From: Sesbania bispinosa
Lineage: Eukaryota; Streptophyta; Magnoliopsida; Fabales; Fabaceae
Direction: 5' to 3'
Assembly (NCBI GenBank): GCA_026901365.1
Contig: QLOH01000411.1
Location: forward strand, 186,001 to 250,000
DNA length: 64,000 bases
In this document: positions 1-11,389 of the stretch, piece after piece
Numbering within the stretch: position 1 is the first letter of the stretch
Layout of the letters: every line of letters begins with the position of its first letter
The notes under the pieces: generated by a model
Seen by the model: only the letters and a program-made list of their open reading frames with translations
Told to the model about the DNA's origin: nothing
The model's database searches: none
Made by a program: the position numbers and the translations under genes

Positions 1-2594
1 AATGTTGTTGGTAATTAATATTAATTTATTATATAGAGGAGTAGCTAGTAATTGCTTTTCCAAGAAGTAGGCAAAGGGAAGGAGCAGAAGCAAAGCAATG
101 ATTTTCCTTAATTATTACATTCCTCGTTCTGTTCACCTGTCAGCTGTTCCACCCAGACACAAGGAGGCCACTCTGGTGGGTGAGGTGACCATGCAATGGC
201 CTCACAGCAGCAGTGTGCTCTGTAAGTCTTAATGCTGGTTGTTGAGAGTGTTAATTCTAAACCAAGAGCTGCTCATTCAATAAAGCATGACAAATTACTG
301 GAAAAATTAAACAATAATTATAGAATAAACCATTATCCTATGAGTTTTACTTTAAATTTAGTAAAAGAAAGGAAGACAAGGAATTTAAGAGAGGCATACC
401 TGATTATCATTAAAGATAAAGACCCATGATGAAACAGCTACTATGGTCCATGGTCCAGTCATTCATGCTCTACTAAAGGGACCACATTTGTAACCCTCAC
501 AATGCTTTAAAGGTTGAGACCCACTTCTCAAGTCTGGGAAGCTTTCTTTAATTTGGAGTAAGTATGCAAACTTCCTTTCATATGGGGTTGCTATGAATAG
601 AAGGAAGATTGAAGTGGGGTCCTATAGAACTATAGGAAGCCTATTTTATTGGATATCCCTTTTCTTGTGGGGCAATTGTAGTTTTTGTTTCATTGCCTTG
701 AAAAGAATATTAGCTCTGTTTTCATTTTCCTTTACAATATTCCCCATTATTTGCACTGGTAACAATACTGACTAGTCCAACATTGCCCTTGAGTTACATA
801 TAGCAATGCCAATTTATATGTAGTAATACTTCATCAGTTTACAAGAATCATGTAGTTCTTCCAATACATTATTCAAATCAATATCCTCTGGTGATTTATC
901 ATTTGTGACTTAAAAAGCTATTTATTCAAATCTATTTCTTCTCTTTGATTGCTGAGTGCTGCTACTGTATACATTAAAAAAAAGCTAGCAACCTATTGCA
1001 ATTTCCTGGAAATACTTAAAACTAACAAGGTAAGAGAGACAAAATTTCATATGAGAATAGCCACAAAAACAAGTAGAAAAGGGTAATAGCCATTATTGTA
1101 CAACACTCTGTCCCTTTGAAATCTACGAGTCCATTGATGAGAAGGGGCTGGGGAAAGTGGATTCATTAAGAATGGCATCGAGAAAGGACAAGCGGTTTGA
1201 ATCCAACCCCTTTCACAGTGAGGAAAAGAACTCAGCAAAAGTAAACGCAAATAATAACAACTGCATACATACATACACACTCAGCTTGAAAGAAAGCAAA
1301 ATAACACGATTCACCCCCAAATATAAAATCCAAAACTTGGACGTGAATTGAACATAGACAACGGGATTTTACAAGTTTTGTTAAAGGCATTTTGTAAACC
1401 CTAACCTCTTCATGGGATTTTACAATGTTCACGCAATAGCGAAAAAGTTCAACAAGTATATGAGAAACTTTTTTAAAGTGGGTCTTGTTTATAAGAATTT
1501 TCTTAGATTGTCTCGTGCATTAATTATTATTTGATAAAAATACCTTATTAGTGAACGTAGGTGAGTAATTAATTAGTAGCGAGACTAAAACACAATTGAG
1601 TAGTTAAAAAGAAAGAGAATGATAATGAGTCTTAATAAATTTAAGGGTAGTTTAGGAAATATGATACATATTCATGTAAAATTTATTGTAATGAACTAAA
1701 TTAACCAACTTTCTTAATTCATTCGTGTGAAATAATTAAAAGGTTCTTACAAATAGTATCGGAGAAAGTGGTAGAGATAAAAGTAAAGTTTGACAAAAAA
1801 AACGGGTGCAGTGAAAGTTCACATTTGCTACACGTGCAAACAAAAAAGTGACCTCCCAACGAACAATTGATAAAAATCTAGAGAAATGTAAAAGTATAGA
1901 GATATTATTTCCATCAAACAACATACCATTTCATTAAAATATAAAAACTCTTTCTTAAAAGTCACATGTTTTCATTCAAATATTGAATAAATATTTTCTT
2001 TTAATTTGTTAAACCACATATATTTGTGAGACACATGGGACATTAATTTCTTACATGAGACACTCACTCCCCCTACTCTCTCTCAATGATTTTTAACATT
2101 CTCTAATTCCTTCTCTCATTTGATGGTAAATTTCACACACTACTTAATTGTGAGAGTGAGATTATCCTTCTCAATCCTTAATATTATTTTCTCTCTTCTA
2201 TTTGAATTTTTAAATGCTAATAAAAGTTAATCCTTAATTTTAAAATTTATTAAGATTCAAAGTTTTATCCTATTAATATCTATTCTATACCTTATTTTAG
2301 TATAAATCCTTATTTTTATCATTGTGATTTTAATTTATTTAATTATAACTTATCATCAAATAGTAATGTAAATTAGATTTCAATAGTAAAATATTAAATT
2401 AAAATTAAATAATTCTTTAAAATTATTCTAATTCTAATTCTTTTAAAGATATTCATTCATTATAAATTTAATTTTAATTATATAAAAATATATCTTTATC
2501 CGCATGGAGTTAATTAATATACTAATTAAGTGTATGTTTAAACTAACCTACTTTGTATAAAAATATTAATTAAAATCTATCAAGAAAAATAAAC
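1..2594. other. AT-rich intergenic DNA, no gene recognised
   Basis: Only short chance-length reading frames (under about 80 codons) occur here and none shows a recognisable domain. The stretch 1440-2590 is very AT-rich. A slightly less AT-rich patch at about 120-220 could be an old exon or UTR but has no supporting frame. The last five bases (2595-2599, CAATT) are the left target duplication of the large Tat-type element that follows. Confidence 0.6.
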
Positions 2595-2599
2595 CAATT

Positions 2600-2962
2600 T
2601 GTTCTGGGGGTAGAACTCGGACTTGGGTCTGCAAGTCAGACTCGGATTTGGATCTGGATATTGCTGAAGAGCGGATCCAGGTTGCCCACAGATGGGGGGT
2701 GTACCTGCAAAGGCACTCCGATGCCCAAGTCAGATATGTATAACAGTCAAAGTAGTTGATTGAGTAAAGATTGCGTATCTTGTGAATTGTTAATACCCTC
2801 TATTTATAGGGGTTTTGGGCCTGTATAAATACGGTAAGCGGGTATATACAAAAATATAGTAAGTAAGCAAGTATATGCACAATTATAGGTATTTGGCAAT
2901 GCTATTATATATATCAGTTTTGGGCCGTTATGGCCAATGGGCCTAAAGTTTAGTCCACAACA
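2600..2962 (-). repeat. 3' LTR of the large Tat element
   Basis: This 363-bp repeat matches 45085-45442 with scattered differences. It starts TGTTCTGGGG and ends CACAACA on the plus strand. The minus-strand TATA box is the complement of TATTTATA at 2801-2808. Directly inside it, the plus strand reads GAAGCCCCCCAAC (2963-2975), whose complement is the polypurine tract used to prime plus-strand synthesis. This fixes the element's orientation. Confidence 0.88.
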
Positions 2963-3072
2963 GAAGCCCCCCAACTCTAGTTGACTTGACAAAGTCGACT
3001 TCGAGCTTAGATGTGTGTGTCAAGGTAGTTCACTCGTAATCTTCGTAACCGGCTCCGAAACTGGATATGAGA

Positions 3073-3300
3073 TTCGAGACGGGTTGCATTTGAGTGTAAA
3101 TTGTTCGAGACGGGATGCATGACTCGAGGGTTACATCTGAGTGTTTGCTTCCTTAAAGTCATGTCGAACTCAATGTGGTTCGAGACGGGATGCACGACTC
3201 GAGACAGGTTCATTCATTATTGTAGTTCGAGATGATTTTCTTCAAAATGTTGGCATCTTCAAGGTTGACCCAGAAATAAAGTGGTTCGGGACGGGTTGCT
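3073..3300 (+). promoter_or_regulatory. Short direct repeats upstream of the antisense ORF promoter
   Basis: A 16-17 bp unit close to TTCGAGACGGGATGCA occurs at 3073-3089, 3104-3120, 3179-3195 and, more diverged, 3197-3213, 3225-3240 and 3285-3300. The units lie 140-370 bp upstream of a plus-strand TATA box. Repeated units upstream of a TATA box look like transcription-factor sites or an enhancer. That role is inference; the repetition is visible directly. Confidence 0.55.
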
Positions 3301-3438
3301 TGGTACCTTTTTGCTTAACCGTTACGATGTTTGGTTTTCCCTGAATCTTTGTGACGTTTCGTCTTCCAAGTGACTTTTCGTATGGTCGCGTCAATTCGAC
3401 TTCTTGGGCCTTTACTGATTATGGGCCTTCTTCGGTCC

Positions 3439-3719
3439 TATAAATAGGAGGAGGGATTTGATGATTTCCTCACTTTGTTTCCTGAATCTTCAGAGCTTAG
3501 TTGTCTTCTCCTGAGACTAATCCCGGAAACAGAACCGAGTTCTGACTTGCATCTCAGATTCAAACCCGACTATCAGGTACATACTTTCTTTTTTTTATTT
3601 TTTTCACAAATGAGTGACAGTTAGTCTTAGGAGATTCTACATGGGAAACCTCAATCGTGGGTATCTAAGAGTCGGTCGTCTCGTGGTATGATGTCGGTTC
3701 CGAAGATTTTAGTCCTAAA
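3439..3719 (+). promoter_or_regulatory. TATA box and leader of the antisense accessory ORF
   Basis: TATAAATA lies at 3439-3446 on the plus strand, opposite to the Tat element's own transcription. It is followed by a pyrimidine-rich leader. A plausible 5'-UTR intron runs from CAG|GTACAT near 3577 to TTAG|G near 3629, with a T-rich tract between. The coding frame that opens after the in-frame TAA at about 3671 has no ATG before 3801, so the true start may depend on splicing. Confidence 0.5.
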
Positions 3720-4501
3720 GTGGCCGAGATTTTGAGACGGAGAAGTATAGGCCTAGAGGTTTTTAGGGGTGTCACTGGGATTGGGTTGAGTGATTTGCCT
3801 ATGAAATCCGAGTCGGGTTCTAGTTGTGAAGGTTCTTATTTGGGTAGTTGTTATACGACCTCTGCAGGTGTTGAAATGGTTGAGGCTCACGATGTAGATT
3901 ACTTTATGCCAGCGTGGGCGGATAGGTATAAATGGGTGGACCCGGAGGTTCTTGGAATGCCGAGTATCTATAGGCCGGATTGTCCGGAGCCTAGTCAAGA
4001 ACGTCTGTTTGATTTGGAAGTGTTTGGCACGACAGAGATGAAGAGGGATTATAACGTTGTGATTCCACCTCGGGGGAGTCGGGTTTTCCACCTCTTAGAA
4101 AATAATACATCTTTCTTGTACACATATGATTTTTTTCACTCTAAACTGAAAATGAGGCTCCCCTTCACTCCTTTCGAAGAAAGGGTGTTCATGTACTTGA
4201 ACTGCGCTCCCTCACAATTGCATCCAAATTCATGGGCGTTCATCAGGTGTTTTCAACGGATAATGGCCATGTTTGGTTTTACTCCTTCTGTCAAGTTATT
4301 CATTCATTTTATCCAAGTGTTGAGGAAGCATCCCAAGGGGAAGAAGGATGAGACCCTGAAGAGTTGGATCTCATTAAGGGGGTTTAATGGTTGCATGTTG
4401 ATCGCACCATATACAGAGTCGACCAAGAGGGGGAAGATTCCTTTTAAACAAGAATTTTTTCAGGTAGCGGTGAAAGTGATGAATGAAAGGGTGAAGCCGT
4501 T
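3720..4501 (+). pseudogene. Antisense accessory ORF of the Tat element, N-terminal part (Transposase_28-like)
   Basis: The frame encodes about 260 residues resembling the Pfam family described as a putative gypsy-type transposon protein (PF04195). The clearest motif is SQLHPNSWAFIRCFQ (about residues 158-172), preceded by LPFTPFEERVF. The ORF runs antisense to gag-pol and sits next to the 3' LTR, as do accessory ORFs in Tat elements such as Grande and Retand. Its molecular function is unknown. The frame start at 3720 is a GTG; the first in-frame ATG is at 3801. The open frame ends in an inserted repeat at about 4502, and the downstream part (5799-7090) carries stops, so the gene is broken. 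Confidence 0.7.
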
Positions 4502-5798
4502 TGTTATTATATGCACTAGAGACTTATATGTTTTTGAAACATCCATCACTGGTATCATATTATTTTATAAAAGGCAATTCATTCTTTTAGAATATAATTA
4601 ATGTCCATAGAATAATACCTTAAACTTCATAAGAAATCAAGTAGACGACTTGATCGTGAGATCTTATGAAGAACTATTCTTAAATAGTCCCTAGTCAAGT
4701 ATCATCTTAGGACAAATATGCATTTAGACTAGTATGTGAGTTCGTTGATGATCACATCTCACGGATCATGAATATGAGATATCATGTGCTCACATAGGTA
4801 CATATTAAGAGTAATGATGTACTGGACAAACCCACCTTAAGAACGTTGCATGGATTGTTACATAAGTGTCATGAACGTTTCTTAAATTGATTAATGTTAT
4901 ATGAAGTCCTTCGACCTGAAATTACTACGATTCCTACATAAGGAATTATATGTTTTAATATCATCAAACGTTGCCTGTAACAGGGTGATCATAAAGTTGG
5001 TATTTGGACATATAATAAATATGTGGTGGAATGTGAGTGCCCTAGATGGGATTTGTCCCTCCTATGAAATGAGAGTTATATCTGTAGGCCTCTTGAAAAA
5101 GTGGACTGCAAAATGCATGGCCATGCTCAGGAGGATAAACATGAGATGTTTATTTTATGTACAGTCTACTTAGGGATCAAGAAAAAATAAATTGAACTAT
5201 ACAAGGTTGACACATTCCATGCCCTTGTGTTCAATTAGATATTTGGACAAAGGGACAGATCATATAAATTATCATAAAATAGGATTCATCAAAGTTATTG
5301 ATAATCTAATATTTGGATAGTGATGTATTACTAGATACCGCTCACTATTTATGATATTAAATATAAAAGGTTTTTATTTTAATATCATAACCAAATATTA
5401 AAAGCCTATTGGGTCACACGCATACAACAAGCCACTAGGAAAAGATAATAATTCTAATTTGATTAGAATTATAACCTAATGGGTCAGGCCCATATGTTAG
5501 GGATAAGTGAGTGAAGGGTAAAACCCTAGCCACCACTCTATAAATATAGCATAAGATTTAGTACCCCACACACATGAAAATAGATGAGCAGTCGCTCTTA
5601 CTCTCTAACCGCTACTAGCAGAGTTGAGGAGGGTTTCCTAGTTTGGCTGTTGGCGTGGACACCACTAGAGACGTGGATGTTATTGCCTGGTTTGCAATCC
5701 TTAAAAGGTACGATCTTTTGTTTTATGCCTTTTATGCCTTGATTCGTGTTTCGCATTAACGATCATAACTAGGGAGGGAATCCATTTATTCCGCTGCA
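4502..5798 (+). mobile_element. Probable solo LTR inside the antisense ORF
   Basis: About 1.3 kb interrupts the accessory ORF. It begins TGTTATTATATG and ends TTCCGCTGCA, the TG...CA form of an LTR, and has a TATAAATA box at about 5541 with a leader-like end. It contains no protein motif. I found no convincing 5-bp duplication at the proposed borders (CCGTT against CCCTG), so the limits may be off by some bases or the flanks have decayed. Orientation follows the TATA box. Confidence 0.5.
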
Positions 5799-7090
5799 CC
5801 CTGACCACATGCTAGATTCCCTTCATCATTTTGGGAGGAGCAGTCGTCCAACGCTCCAAAATTCTATATTTACTAGAGTGAGAGGCACTACGACAAGAAG
5901 TCATCCAATTATGAGGTGGCCGAGTCGAGTTTGTCCCCACGAGACAAGATCGTCAAAGGTTTACTTTTGGAGTCTATCAAAGAGTGTGGGGTTTTCCAGT
6001 AAAGAGATCTTAGATGGGCCGATGCGCAATGTCGGTTCACAAATAGGTGAGATTTGCAATTCTGGTAGTTGTTCACTTGTCTCAATCCTTGACTAATTTT
6101 AATTTTCTAACTGTTTGTAGCATCCATGGCCAACGCTGCGTTGAAGCAACTGAGGGCTCTGCAGAATGCCAACATGAACCCAGGGGATAATGTGCATGTG
6201 GATTTGGATCTCACTCAGGATGCCGGTGATGGTGTGTCGGGGGGTCAGCCCGTGTTGAAGGATGGCATCGGCGCCAGTGGAGATGACTTGGCGCATGGAG
6301 TGGTGCGGATGAAAATCGGCCCAAAAGGAAGAAGAGGCCTGCAAAATCCAAGAAGAGGCCGGGGGCCAAAGAATCCTCCAGGGAATCCGGGGTTAATCTG
6401 TACGACTCTAACTGTGATCTCGACACGCCTGATATAGATCATGTTCTGTATAACCCCTTTATGAAGGTGGTTCATGACAAGGTTCCTGTAGGGGAGGAGC
6501 ATCTCGTGGATCTGGAGCGTCAATGTCTCCAACATGCTTCATTCCTGAGATATATGTGGTTAGATGTGATGCCGACATATGAGCAGATGAAAGTGGATCT
6601 GGAGACTCGGACCACTGAACGGGACAAGGCCTTGGAGGATTTAAAGGCTGCTAATGATGCTGCTGATAATGAGAAGAAAGAAAAACTAAAATATAAGGGT
6701 TTTTATAAGACGGCCAAGGACAAGAGTAAGACCCTGGAGGTTGAGATAAACAAGCTGAAAGAGGACTTGGAAAAGTGCAAATGGCCCCTCCAGCGTCCGG
6801 GATGAATGAAGTGGTCGTGACCGAGATAGTGAAGAAGAACCTGCTGAAGGCTCAGGAAAAATTTAATTAAGAGAAGGCTAGCCTCGTGCAACTTTCTGAA
6901 AAGGTTTCTACTGTGTCCTTCGCGAATGCAGTGGCCTAGCTGAAGGTTCTCAATCCCAATCTGGTGGTGGAAGGGGTGTCATCTTCCTATGAAGTTTTCA
7001 AGGAGCAGATCTGCAAGGTTGATATGGAGAAGAAAGTGTATGTTATAGTTGCTTCAGGGGAGGAAGTCGGTCCCTATGAGGAAGAATGAA
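5799..7090 (+). pseudogene. Antisense accessory ORF, C-terminal coiled-coil part
   Basis: This continues the accessory ORF after the insertion. A likely intron (GTGAGA near 6046 to TTTGTAG near 6119) precedes an exon beginning MANAALKQLRALQ at 6126. A basic segment follows (GPKGRRG, RRGRGPK). After a frameshift at about 6430, a long charged heptad-like stretch (6461-6805, for example LETRTTERDKALEDLKAA) predicts a coiled coil. Frameshifts and stops near 6795, 6868 and 6940 break the rest, which ends with an acidic tail at about 7088. Length and coiled-coil ending fit Tat accessory ORFs; the function is unknown. Confidence 0.6.
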
Positions 7091-7105
7091 CATTTGTTTG
7101 TAAAA

Positions 7106-7400
7106 CTTTAAGAGAGTTAGTGCCTCTTGAGGAGGTGTGTAATAGTTGCAGCAAGTTACTGCACTATTATAGTGAGCTGTTCTGAATTGTAAAACTTACA
7201 GAAAAGGTTTTGCAAAGTGGTTTTGAACCTGAACATTCTGCAGAAGAAGCTGCAGTATCTGTAAAGGGTTCAGAAGAAGTGTGTGAAGAGCCTAAAGAGG
7301 CTACATAGAATACTAGTGGTAAGGTGTACCCAAGGAATCTGTAAAAGCAAGAGTTGATTAAGAAAATCCTACTTGAAGTAGGGATTGGACGTAGCCTCAG
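7106..7400 (+). repeat. 5' LTR of SIRE A, left fragment (truncated)
   Basis: The segment aligns with 28481-28775 of the 3' LTR, starting at CTTTAAGAGAGTTAG. The U3 part, including the TATA box seen at about 28226 in the 3' LTR, is absent, so this LTR cannot drive transcription. It ends with CTCAG (7396-7400), the left target duplication of the inserted Gypsy element. Confidence 0.88.
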
Positions 7401-7982
7401 TGATAGCACTCTACTAGAAGCTTGGACCTGCAAGACCTACAATGAAGGATATGAACCAACTTCAAGCCTGAGCTTCAAGCAAGGAAGAGTTGGAGAAGTT
7501 AGTGTCCTACAAATAAAGGTCACTACCCTACAAAATAAGGGTCACTACCCTACGAAAGGACACCTTGACCCTGGATAGGACCCTTGTCCTATGGACCACC
7601 CTTAATTAGGACTCTCTTGTATTTCTTTTATTAATTGTAATTTTCTTTTAATTCCTCCTACTTGGGCGCTAATTTGTATGGGTTTATGGTAGTAGTTGCC
7701 TTGCTAAAAGGCTTAGGAGACTTGGTTCAATCCCACGATAGAATAGAAATTCGCTTATCTGTTGATATTTCTTCCTCCCACTTGCCGCCCCCTCTTTCTA
7801 TAAATAGGGGAGGTTCCCCTTTGTATCACACATTATTGAGATTAGTAAAGGCATTATGCCAAAATTTCTCCTCCTTGTGAGTTGAGTGAGGCTTGGTGGT
7901 TGTTTCTTCTCAAACCATACTGTAGAACTTATCTATTCTCCTGAATTAGTGGCGTCTGGAATTGAACTTATTTGCTGTGGGA

Positions 7983-9264
7983 TGGATGTAGAACACAGGG
8001 AAACACTAGAAGGGGGTGAATAGTGTTTCTAAATATTTAAGAAAGCTTTTCGCAAAACAGGTTCCTCAAAACAGATTTCAGACAGAACTTTTGGAGGGCT
8101 GTCTGAAGTTTTCAGACGGTTTGTAAAAAAATTGTTTTATAAAAGATGTTTTGTGTCTTTTAAAATATTAGATTAATTACTCAGACCCCTTGATTAGTTT
8201 AAACTGAATTTACAAGAGATAAGGGTAAGAAAAAACTTAGCCACAGAATTTATCCTGGTTCACTCACTACCACTTGTGAGCTACGTCCAGTCCCAATGCC
8301 AACTAGCAATTGGATTTTCTCTTATCTTTCAAGATTACAAGTATTCTTTTACAGACAAGCCTCTTTAGGCTCTACAACCCAAGTATTCTTTTTCAGACAA
8401 GCCTCTCCAGGCTCAACAACCAAGTATTCTTTTACAGTCAAGCCTCTCTAGGCTCTACAACCAAGTATTCTTTTTCAGACAAGCCTCTCCAGGCTCAAAA
8501 GCAAATACAAATGAGAGAAATGCTTAAGCTCACAAACTATATCAGTTTTGAGACTTAAACAGTTACAGATTGTACAGAAATTACTGAGGTATGCTCAGAA
8601 TAAAACAATATGTGTGTACAAAGATAAAAATATTTATCAGAGTGTTGCAAGCGAAAAACTTGCAGAGTTTTTGTTCTTCTTTTTAATTCTTCTCTCTTGT
8701 GATGGTCTTCAAGGATGGGGGTATTTATACCCAAATATTAGTCCGTTGGAGAAAACCACCGTTTGTGAAATACATGAATTCCGTTGTGAGACAACCTGCT
8801 GTATGCACAGAATATTCTCTGACAAATCTGACACATTGCAGTTTTTGCTCCTGCCAAAAAGCTGCCATTTGTTGTTGCTGCAATGGCTGCGTAGCAGAGG
8901 ACACGTTGTGGCAGAGAACGTGCTTGAAATGCAACGAGGAGTGCCAGCTGTTGTAGCAGAGATCGTGTGTGATTCAAAATGAGATTCAGACAGGTCTTCA
9001 CAAAATCAAACAAGAGATGCCACGTCATCAAGGGACTTCAGACAACCTTGATGCTTCAGACAGGGTGCACTGCTTCAGACAGCTTCTGCACTTAGTCTTT
9101 TTATATGAACTTTTAATGGCTCTTGCTGAAATCATAATGAAAGATTTAACTTTATGAGAATCTATGATAAGTATTTTAAGCCAAATTTGCTATTCATTAA
9201 AACTTGGGAATATTTCTGTCTTAAAACATCATAAACCACTTTATGATATTTTTGAGACTCAACA
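7983..9264 (-). mobile_element. Copia-type solo LTR inserted in a Gypsy LTR
   Basis: The insert is TG...CA ended and absent from the matching 3' LTR. Read on the minus strand it starts TGTTGAGTCTCAA and ends with ACCCCCTTCTAG...TACATCCA. The ACCCCCTTCT block near the end also ends the SIRE LTRs in this window. Flanking bases (TGGGA and GTGGA) are only an imperfect duplication. No coding sequence is present, so it looks like the product of LTR-LTR recombination. Confidence 0.68.
8339..8502. repeat. Four tandem copies of a ~41-bp unit
   Basis: Units at 8339-8380, 8381-8421, 8422-8462 and 8463-8502 each begin AAGTATTCTTTT and contain CAAGCCTCT and AGGCTC. Units 1 and 3, and units 2 and 4, share the same variants, suggesting that a two-unit block was duplicated. 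It lies inside the solo LTR. Confidence 0.9.
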
Positions 9265-9460
9265 GTGGATTCCTGCTTCAGTGGCGTCCCTACCATCTCT
9301 TCCTCTCCACTTTTTTCTTTCACTTTCTCTTATTTTCTTTCATTTTCTCGCCCAAAATAGCTGCTGCCCTGCACCTATTTTGCAACCTTTTAATTGCTTA
9401 AAAGTGATTCTAATCGGTTGATTTTGCTCAATTCTAGATCCTACAACTATCCTGCTATCA

Positions 9461-11389
9461 ATTGGTAATCAGAGCTTGATGAATTGAGCAATTTTTGGGG
9501 CTGTTTGCTGCACTTTGAGGCGCTGTTTTGGGGCTGTTTTGGTGCATAATTTTTCATCAATTTAGTGTAATTCCATCCCTCTTTTCAATTGTAATTTGGA
9601 CTTGGACTGTTTCCCGGGCCCGAGGTGCCTTTCTGCTACTAATCAGCTTGTTTGATTTGCTTGCAATTGCTTGAGTTAGAGGGGGTTTTTGGGCCGCTAA
9701 TTCCCACCCCATAGGTGTTTGATAAAAATGCCTATCTAATTGCTCATACTTGTTCTTGAGTGATTCTTGCAATTAATTGCTATAAACTGCTTGTTTGTTG
9801 GTGAAGTGTGGTAAGAGGAGACATTGTTGTCTTCATTTTTCCAAAGATGTTCACCTACATTTCTCCCCTTCACCATTACTTGTTCATCCCCCATATTCAT
9901 CTCTTTACTTTCAGCCTTTAATTTTCCGCAATTTAATTTCCGCTTCTCCCCTCCTTTTAATTTCTACTTTCCCCTTTACGTTCTGCCATTTACATTTCAG
10001 TTCTCCCCATCCTCTTACTTTCCGCTTCCCCCTTTACTTCAGTCATTTAATTTCAGTCCTTCCCCATCCTTTTAATTTCCGCCATCCCCTTTACATTTCA
10101 GTCATTTACATTTCTGCTCTCCCATCCTTTTACTTTCTGCCATTTACATTCTATCCTCCCATCCTTTTAAATTCAGTTTCCCCCTTTACTTTCGTGCCAT
10201 TTATTTTTTCGCAATTTTCCTTGTTATTTTTGCCAATTTATCCGCATTTTTCTGGCTCTGTTTTGTCCAATTTTTTCTACTCCTATTTGTTTGTCTGTTT
10301 GGCATTCTGATTGCAAATTTGGATTGACTGCTATCTCTACCTTGGACTTTCTCTGTTTGATTGTGCAAAACGCTCACCTATAGGCTCTTTTTTGGTTCAT
10401 ATTATTGGAAGAAGATCAACAAATTCAAATTGTTGATTTTCCTTCAAATTTTAATTACAATCTTAAAATTGAACTAAGCGCGTTCTGTGACCGTAATGCT
10501 TTTGTATAATCAACAAGGAAGTGCTAAGCAATTTTTTTGGCCATTTTTGAAATCAAGTTGCCATTACGTTTTAACAGTTTTTAGAAATCAGTTTATTCAT
10601 TATTTTTACTTTTCTGGTACCCACTTGGACCAGTTTACTGTCAGAAAATTCCAAAAAAATTAGAGTAGTTATAGTTTATTTTCTTTTCACTGTGTACAAA
10701 TTTCTATAATTTTCTGCTGGGGAAAAAGACAAAAAAGAAAGAAAAGGCAAGAAAAATACAAAAAGTACGTGCGTGCCAAAAATACAAAAAAGGTGTAAAA
10801 AGCAAAAAGGGTGCAAAAGTCAAAAGACACCCAAAAGAGTCAAAAATTCAAAAAAAATTCACAAAAATAGAAAAACAAAAACAAAGAGATATCCCAACAA
10901 TACAATGACAATTTTATTGTAATTTTCTGTTTCATTTCCTTGTATACCATAATTGAGTTGTATTTGCCGTTTTTCCTCAAAATGACAATTTTGGCAACTC
11001 TTTTTCAAAAATCACTAAAAACAATTCTCTTTGCATTTCTTCCGTCTTGTCTTATTTGCTGTCTATTCTTGTTTATAAGCTTGTTTGAGTGCCAACTTTT
11101 CTGTTTGTCATATCAACTCCTTGTTTTGTCTTAGGTTTTTCCAATCTTCCTTTAGTAGGTATTTTCCTTGTTAGTGCGCTTCTATTTTGGGTAAGGGTAA
11201 GACTTAGTCTCACGTTGGTCTTTGCAAGATCTAACCAACCTCCAACCGAGTAGAAGACGCAAGAAAGTCTCATTATAGAAAAAGCCTAAAAAGAGTGACA
11301 TACACGAGTGTTAACATTCCATTGAGTGTAAACACTTAGTTGAGTGGAAAGGTCGGTAAAAACTTGAAAACTAAAATCAATCTAGAAGA
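9461..11389 (+). other. Long non-coding leader of the Gypsy element: pyrimidine block, then A-rich block
   Basis: This follows the primer site and holds no gene. About 9840-10260 is C/T-rich and built of loosely repeated phrases such as CATTTACATTTC and CCATCCTTTTA, giving long but compositionally biased open frames that I do not treat as genes. About 10725-10890 is A-rich (repeated AAAAAGT and CAAAAA phrases). Where an autonomous Gypsy element would carry gag, no gag motif is visible. Confidence 0.65.

Larger units (their letters stand above)
7401..9460 (+). repeat. 5' LTR of the non-autonomous Gypsy element, with insertion
   Basis: This matches the 772-bp 3' LTR except for 1282 extra bases (7983-9264). 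A TATA box (CTATAAATAGG) lies at about 7798. It is followed by a primer site, TGGTAATCAGAGC, at about 9463, which differs from the usual Met-type TGGTATCAGAGC by one inserted base. Confidence 0.85.

Noticed and set aside
593..775. Small plus-strand ORF with hydrophobic segment
   Set aside because: Sixty codons in AT-rich DNA, no motif, no promoter or homologue recognised; expected by chance.
3753..4091. Minus-strand 112-codon ORF under the Tat accessory gene
   Set aside because: It is the complement of the PF04195-like frame, with Arg/His-rich, Pro-rich text and no motif; a shadow.
3720..7090. Accessory ORF as an independent host gene
   Set aside because: It lies within the LTR borders and target duplication of the Tat element, and such antisense ORFs are known in that lineage.
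8339..8502. CRISPR-like repeat array
   Set aside because: Units are directly adjacent with no unique spacers, and the DNA is plant; it is a tandem repeat.
9795..10310. Plus-strand ORF of 171 codons rich in Phe, Ser and Pro
   Set aside because: It is the translation of a pyrimidine-rich block; all plus frames are long there for compositional reasons and the peptide has no domain.
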